The notes below the pieces were generated by a model. The model saw only the letters and a list, made by a program, of their open reading frames with translations. It did no database searches and had not been told where the DNA came from. Shown piece after piece: positions 59,958-64,000 of a DNA stretch of 64,000 nt. The translations under genes and the position numbers were made by a program. Position 1 is the stretch's first letter. Every line of letters starts with the position of its first letter. The DNA is taken from contig DYEY01000056.1 in NCBI GenBank assembly GCA_020725465.1, positions 1 through 64,000 of the forward strand, written 5' to 3'. This DNA is from Dethiobacter sp. (GTDB lineage Bacteria; Bacillota; Dethiobacteria; Dethiobacterales; Dethiobacteraceae).

Positions 59958-62440
59958 GCATGAGACAAGAAGGCCGGGGTTTTATGACCTGGTCTTTTTT
60001 AAAAACCACCAGGGCAAGACAGGAGTGGTGGGATTACGGCGACAGGATAACCCATATGGGGCTGTTTGACTTCATTGTGACTGACAACACCGGCAGGATT
60101 ACGGGCGCTATCCCTGCCGCAGATTTGCAAAGGGTTTATCGCTGGCCCCATATTACCCATTTACTGACGGTCAGAAATGACGGGATAACCTCACGGTTCA
60201 GGGCGATTGTGGAAAATAAAAATGCCCAGGACAGGTTCATCGAAGACCTGCACCGCATCCTGGACGAGTACCCCTTTGCCGCCGGAGTAGATATCGACCT
60301 GGAAGCAGGGCCGAACGATAATCCGGACGGCGTTGTGGCCCTGGCAAAGAGGATTTATGAAGAGATTAAAGCACGGCCAAGCCAAAACTACGTCCACTGG
60401 GACTTGCCTCCCATGACCGGGGACGGCGCTCCGTCCTGGGAACGCTGGTGTGACTATAAGAGGATGGAGCCTTACTTTGATACCTGCGTCATCATGAGCT
60501 ACGCTTTTGCCTGGGCAGGCAGTGCTCCAGGCCCCATCAGTCCAGTATGGTGGATGGAAAACATATACGACTATGCAGTAACGAGAATACCAAGGGAGAA
60601 AATCTTCCTCGGTATCCCGGGTTTTGGCTTCAACTGGCGCATTGATTACAAGCCGACAGGTTACCGGGGCAGCGGCGGGACGTTTCTGGCTATGTTGGGC
60701 TGGCAGCAGGGAGAATTTACTTTTCATGAGCAGCAGCCACGTATTCCTTTTGCCGGTTTCCTGGACGAGGAAAGCCAAAGCCCCTATCTTTTGCTTCACA
60801 TATACGACTACCAGGAAGGGATGGATGCGGTACAGGTTACAAGCCCCATTTTTAAGGTTTCCGGCCAGGTAGGCAGGGTCAGAAGAAACTACCTGGTCAC
60901 CTATGAAAAAGCAGCCAGCTATGAGGTTATCGGGCAGGTTGTAGATAAAACAGGCAACGATTATGACGAAATATCCGGTGCCATGACGGTAGGCAGCGGC
61001 TGGATTTCACCGAGAGCACCGGGCTTAATTTGGGATCCTGAGGAAGAGGAATGGGTGCTTGAAGAAGAGGGTTTGGCCCTTTTTTCTTTTTCCGTCCCCC
61101 AGTCGGGAGAATATGACCTGGCGGCAAGGGTAAATCTCCCCTGGTGGAACCGTCAGGTTTTGCAGCTGCGCCTAGACGGGACACCCATACAAATCGGGCC
61201 GTTTCCTGATTGGTATCCTCTCCACCGCCGGACGCACTGGCTAAAGGTCGGGCGTTTTTATTTATCTGCCGGAAGCCACATCCTGGAGGTGCGGGGCGAA
61301 GGCAGCCAATACGGTACCCAGTTTTGGGGCTTTAGGGTATGTGCCCAATTCAACTTTAACATGACCGGTGGAGAGGCGACCTTTAAGTTTACCCCAAGGA
61401 GGCTAAAAGACATAAGCGGCAACTGGGTACTGCCGGAGCAGTTTATTCTGACCCCTGAGGTTTTGCGAAACGCTCCGGAGCACGCCTGGGTCTGGTATGA
61501 CGATTTCAGGGACAACGCCCTGGCCTATTACAACCGCAGCGGCGGTTCCTGGAGCATTGATACAGACCCGGCAAGGCGGGTGCTCATCCAGTCTGACCAG
61601 TCAAGTTCTGACGCTCAAGCACACCTGTCCTATTACGGGTTTGGTGACCTAAATATCAGGGCCAGGCTGCGTATGACTCAAGGAAGCGGCACGATGGGCA
61701 TTGTCTTCAAAGCCCAGGGTGTTAACGACCTGTATTTATTCCTGCTGCGGCGCAGCACGCAGACGGCAGAAATCTGGCGCAGGACAGGCGGGACATGGTC
61801 AAGGCTGCAGCCGGATGTGACACAGGGCGTGAGTTTAAACACCTGGTACACCCTGCGGGTGCGGACCCGGGGAGAGGAGCTTCACTGCTGGGTAGGTACA
61901 ACCAGAGCGTTTAATGTAACGGCGGCTCTTCCGGTTTCCGGTGGCTTCGGGATACGCACCAGCAATGCGGCCTGCGAGTGCAGCGTTCTGGACGCTGGTG
62001 ACCCCTATGTCTATGTGCCGCAGGAAGCGATAGATGTGGTGCTGCCGGGCGGTCATGTCCAGACACTGGGGCGCATCCAGCGCACCGGCGTAACATGGCT
62101 TGAACCCTGGGGGTATTTTCGCTTTGAAGGCCCCGGGGAAGAACCGTCAACCAGGCAGGAAAGCATTTCGACAGATTTCGACTATCTGCATACTGCTCCT
62201 TTCACGGCATTTGATGATGACAGAAACATTATTGTCCGCCTCCGAGACCGGGGGGTTTGGCTTACACAGCTTTTCCTGGGAGATGCAAGGGGATTTTCCA
62301 TAGCCCATTATTCCGATGCCGAGCATTTCGACATGCTGGCCAACCTGGCAAAACACAGGTGGAGGTTAAATGGTATCGGGTTGTGGGCTTTGGGACATCA
62401 AGATCCCCTTGTTTTTAAATATCGGGAGGGGGTGGTTTAA
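59954..62440 (+). CDS. GH18-type tail glycosidase with large insertion
   Basis: 828 residues from ATG 59954. A glycoside hydrolase family 18 barrel of the YaaH type is visible: the DxDxE catalytic motif as VDIDLE (Asp 113, Asp 115, Glu 117), MSYAF (181-185) and FLGIPGFGFNW (218-228). The terminal strand, GIGLWALGHQDP, appears only near residue 807. Between about 320 and 730 are two beta-sandwich modules: one carbohydrate-binding-like (LFSFSVPQSGEYDLAARVNL) and one LamG-like (MTQGSGTMGIVFKAQGVNDL). It probably degrades or binds cell-surface polysaccharide at infection. Confidence 0.82.
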   Translation: MSMRQEGRGFMTWSFLKTTRARQEWWDYGDRITHMGLFDFIVTDNTGRITGAIPAADLQRVYRWPHITHLLTVRNDGITSRFRAIVENKNAQDRFIEDLHRILDEYPFAAGVDIDLEAGPNDNPDGVVALAKRIYEEIKARPSQNYVHWDLPPMTGDGAPSWERWCDYKRMEPYFDTCVIMSYAFAWAGSAPGPISPVWWMENIYDYAVTRIPREKIFLGIPGFGFNWRIDYKPTGYRGSGGTFLAMLGWQQGEFTFHEQQPRIPFAGFLDEESQSPYLLLHIYDYQEGMDAVQVTSPIFKVSGQVGRVRRNYLVTYEKAASYEVIGQVVDKTGNDYDEISGAMTVGSGWISPRAPGLIWDPEEEEWVLEEEGLALFSFSVPQSGEYDLAARVNLPWWNRQVLQLRLDGTPIQIGPFPDWYPLHRRTHWLKVGRFYLSAGSHILEVRGEGSQYGTQFWGFRVCAQFNFNMTGGEATFKFTPRRLKDISGNWVLPEQFILTPEVLRNAPEHAWVWYDDFRDNALAYYNRSGGSWSIDTDPARRVLIQSDQSSSDAQAHLSYYGFGDLNIRARLRMTQGSGTMGIVFKAQGVNDLYLFLLRRSTQTAEIWRRTGGTWSRLQPDVTQGVSLNTWYTLRVRTRGEELHCWVGTTRAFNVTAALPVSGGFGIRTSNAACECSVLDAGDPYVYVPQEAIDVVLPGGHVQTLGRIQRTGVTWLEPWGYFRFEGPGEEPSTRQESISTDFDYLHTAPFTAFDDDRNIIVRLRDRGVWLTQLFLGDARGFSIAHYSDAEHFDMLANLAKHRWRLNGIGLWALGHQDPLVFKYREGVV

Positions 62441-62508
62441 ATGAGATAAATGAGATTGTAGGGCTTTATAGGGGCGAACAAAAATCTAAATGGTTAGGAG
62501 GAAAAAAT

Positions 62509-63159
62509 ATGTCTCTTGCGCGTACACTTGGGACACATAACGCATTTGTAGTAAACAGGCTGAACACCTCTATTAGGGTGCTATCTACAAATTATAGTAC
62601 AGAAATTGGAAACGTCGCTCCAAACGAATTTTTCCGCTTAAACAGGAATTACACACATGATCTGCCGCACACTTCGTATACAGACCAGTGGTCAGAAATC
62701 GAATTTGCCCGTAATGGTCAGATGTTAAGAGGTGTGGTTGAGTTACCACTTTTTCGAGACTGGAGTATCAGTGAGCAATTTTTAACCGATGTTCGTACTG
62801 CAGTAAGGCTAAATCGGATGACTGCCACTATTAATGGGGTTCAGCGAACGCTAAATGTCTTTCAGGTGCAAAACAGGCAAGCCAGAGTTGTCCGCCGAGA
62901 CGGAACAAATCCCATTGATTTGCCAGTTGGCACCTACGTAGGCATTGTTGATAATGCAACAATGGGTGCAACATTAAGGCATTACTGGTTCGTTAGCGCC
63001 AGAACAATATTGGTAGGCGGTGTCCCGCAATGGGTGCCTCTATACCCACAATATTCTTGGGGCGGGCAAACTGTGGATGATGGGTTTATTGACACGGGTT
63101 TGTTGGTCGGAAACATGCCCAATACTCTTACTATACGTACAACCTTATCAACTGTTTAA
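62509..63159 (+). CDS. Unknown phage tail-end protein
   Basis: 216 residues. TTAGGAGGAAAAAAT precedes ATG 62509. No known domain is recognised. It is rich in Asn, Thr and Arg, with many short beta strands, and resembles an extracellular structural or adhesion protein. The DNA is visibly more AT-rich than the preceding structural genes. It is followed by a strong hairpin without a U-tract. Confidence 0.55.
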   Translation: MSLARTLGTHNAFVVNRLNTSIRVLSTNYSTEIGNVAPNEFFRLNRNYTHDLPHTSYTDQWSEIEFARNGQMLRGVVELPLFRDWSISEQFLTDVRTAVRLNRMTATINGVQRTLNVFQVQNRQARVVRRDGTNPIDLPVGTYVGIVDNATMGATLRHYWFVSARTILVGGVPQWVPLYPQYSWGGQTVDDGFIDTGLLVGNMPNTLTIRTTLSTV

Positions 63160-63176
63160 TATCCAAAGCAATAGAA

Positions 63177-63201
63177 GAGCGGGGAGTTCATCTCCCCGCT
63201 C
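63177..63201. terminator. Strong hairpin between convergent genes
   Basis: GAGCGGGGAG (63177-63186) pairs perfectly with CTCCCCGCTC (63192-63201) over TTCAT. There is no T-run on either side, but it sits exactly between the stops of two convergent genes, so it probably acts as a bidirectional transcription barrier. Confidence 0.6.
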
Positions 63202-63973
63202 AATGTTCTAATATAACCCAGTTATCTGGCGACAAAAATGTCCTTCGGTTTTCTTTTGAGATACCTGCGTTAAGGTTAGAGGAAGAAACATAGCCCAAAG
63301 AAGCTGTAAAAAAATCCCCGATAATTAATAGATGAACGGGCTGTACCTGTTCAAACAATTCGACGCTGTCTGCTATAAACCAGCCTGCAAAAAAATGCGA
63401 GTCTGGCCACAAGGCTCGGGATTCGTAAACATCAAAAGAAACTGAGGATGATCTCACTGAAAAGAGTTGGTGAACATCAGGGCTGGTTATTGCTTTTTTG
63501 TGAACAGGATGAGTAACGGGATTTCCGTTGTTGTCGGTAAAGAAGCTTATGACCACTGGTGGTTTCCCCGGCGTATGTATATATAAAGAACGCTCCTGCA
63601 ACCCTTTATTGCGGAGAACTGCCTCTTCTGAGTCATTTGCATCGAAAAGACCTGCCTCAACTTGTTCAAAACGAATACCCTTTTCAGGAAACGCAAGATT
63701 TGTTGTTGTGTTCAAAAGATCTTCCATAATAGGATTTGGTAACATGAATGGGATGCCATTTAAAAACTCAAGGGCTGTATCAATACCACCTAATAGGCCA
63801 AATTCAGTTTCAGTTAATTCGCTAAACGGCAAGGACTGCCTGTCTGGGTAATCCCCTTTTTCCCGCAAAGATTGTAAGGATAATGTTCCAACTGATGTTT
63901 GACGAGTGCACCCAGACAAAATGACCAGGGCAAAAGTTATAGTCAAAATGGCTACAGTAACAGATTTTTTCAC
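63200..63973 (-). CDS. Lipoprotein of unknown function, leftward
   Basis: 257 residues. A signal peptide with lipobox LSGC (Cys 22) predicts lipid anchoring on the outer face of the membrane. The mature part has no recognised domain; acidic and beta-rich segments include VISFFTDNNGNPVTHPVHKK. GTG 63973 has AAGGAGGAG upstream on its strand. Its direction opposes the late genes and its DNA is AT-rich, so it resembles a lysogenic-conversion (moron) gene, perhaps for superinfection exclusion. Confidence 0.65.
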   Translation of the reverse strand: MKKSVTVAILTITFALVILSGCTRQTSVGTLSLQSLREKGDYPDRQSLPFSELTETEFGLLGGIDTALEFLNGIPFMLPNPIMEDLLNTTTNLAFPEKGIRFEQVEAGLFDANDSEEAVLRNKGLQERSLYIHTPGKPPVVISFFTDNNGNPVTHPVHKKAITSPDVHQLFSVRSSSVSFDVYESRALWPDSHFFAGWFIADSVELFEQVQPVHLLIIGDFFTASLGYVSSSNLNAGISKENRRTFLSPDNWVILEH

Positions 63974-64000
63974 AAGCTACTCCTCCTTGCAATTGTTTGC

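Larger units (their letters stand above)
26713..64000. mobile_element. Siphovirus-like prophage integrated in comM (right end not reached)
   Basis: Everything from attL to the window end fits one temperate phage. Leftward lysogeny genes (repressor to serine integrase) are followed by rightward early, recombination, replication, late-regulator, packaging, head, connector, tail and baseplate genes in canonical order. A tape measure protein and Dit and Tal-like proteins indicate a long non-contractile tail. At least 37.3 kb is present. Holin, endolysin and attR were not found here. Almost all structural genes look intact, so the prophage may be functional. Confidence 0.93.

Overview
The window looks like chromosome of an anaerobic, spore-forming, hydrogen-metabolising Firmicute of the Pelotomaculum/Desulfotomaculum kind (Peptococcaceae). 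This is inferred from the Firmicutes-type order ylxM-ffh-rpsP-khpA-rimM-trmD-rplS-lepB-rbgA-rnhB-yraN, a SleB-type spore cortex hydrolase, an exported [NiFe] hydrogenase with its maturation set, and a 4-hydroxybutyryl-CoA dehydratase. No rRNA or tRNA gene was seen, so the assignment rests on protein content only.

Region 1 (1-6750) is the housekeeping run for protein targeting, ribosome maturation and tRNA modification, preceded by 42-bp tandem repeats and by a promoter whose transcript would begin with a perfect hairpin. Region 2 (6839-10524) holds a double-GNAT protein, a SleB-like hydrolase and a DUF362 protein. Region 3 (10523-20579) is the hydrogenase locus. hypE is divergent; on the other side lie an Fe-S electron-transfer subunit, the small and large subunits, the maturation protease and hypA-hypB-hypF-hypC-hypD, mostly with overlapping ends. 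Together they build, proteolytically mature and export one enzyme. Region 4 (20655-25594) carries a membrane-anchored protein, a TIGR00725-like protein, abfD with a small cysteine-rich protein, a YqeY-like protein and a heavily decayed asparagine synthetase.

Region 5 starts at about 26713. The comM/yifB gene (Mg-chelatase-like AAA+ ATPase) is cut at its conserved Met-Asn-Pro-Cys motif by a siphovirus-like prophage that fills the rest of the window (more than 37 kb; the right end is not reached). The leftward lysogeny operon is repressor, NotI-like restriction endonuclease, D12-class adenine methylase, ImmA-like protein, large serine integrase. It faces a rightward early operon across a compact switch with two good promoters and four related 15-bp operator-like sites. 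Rightward genes then follow in modules: small regulators; DUF932; YqaJ exonuclease with a probable annealing partner; a replication initiator containing iterons; a DnaC-like loader; RusA; an ArpU/RinA-type late regulator; two tandem adenine methylases; ParB-like; terminase; portal; head; connector; tail; tape measure; baseplate; and a GH18-type tail protein. An unknown gene and an oppositely oriented lipoprotein gene close the window and look like accessory cargo. No holin or endolysin was recognised, so lysis genes probably lie beyond the right edge.

Most notable are the restriction-modification pair embedded in the lysogeny operon, the disrupted comM, the multiply frameshifted asnB, iterons and a GC-rich foldable element around the replication gene, and an XRE gene separated from its best start by one base.
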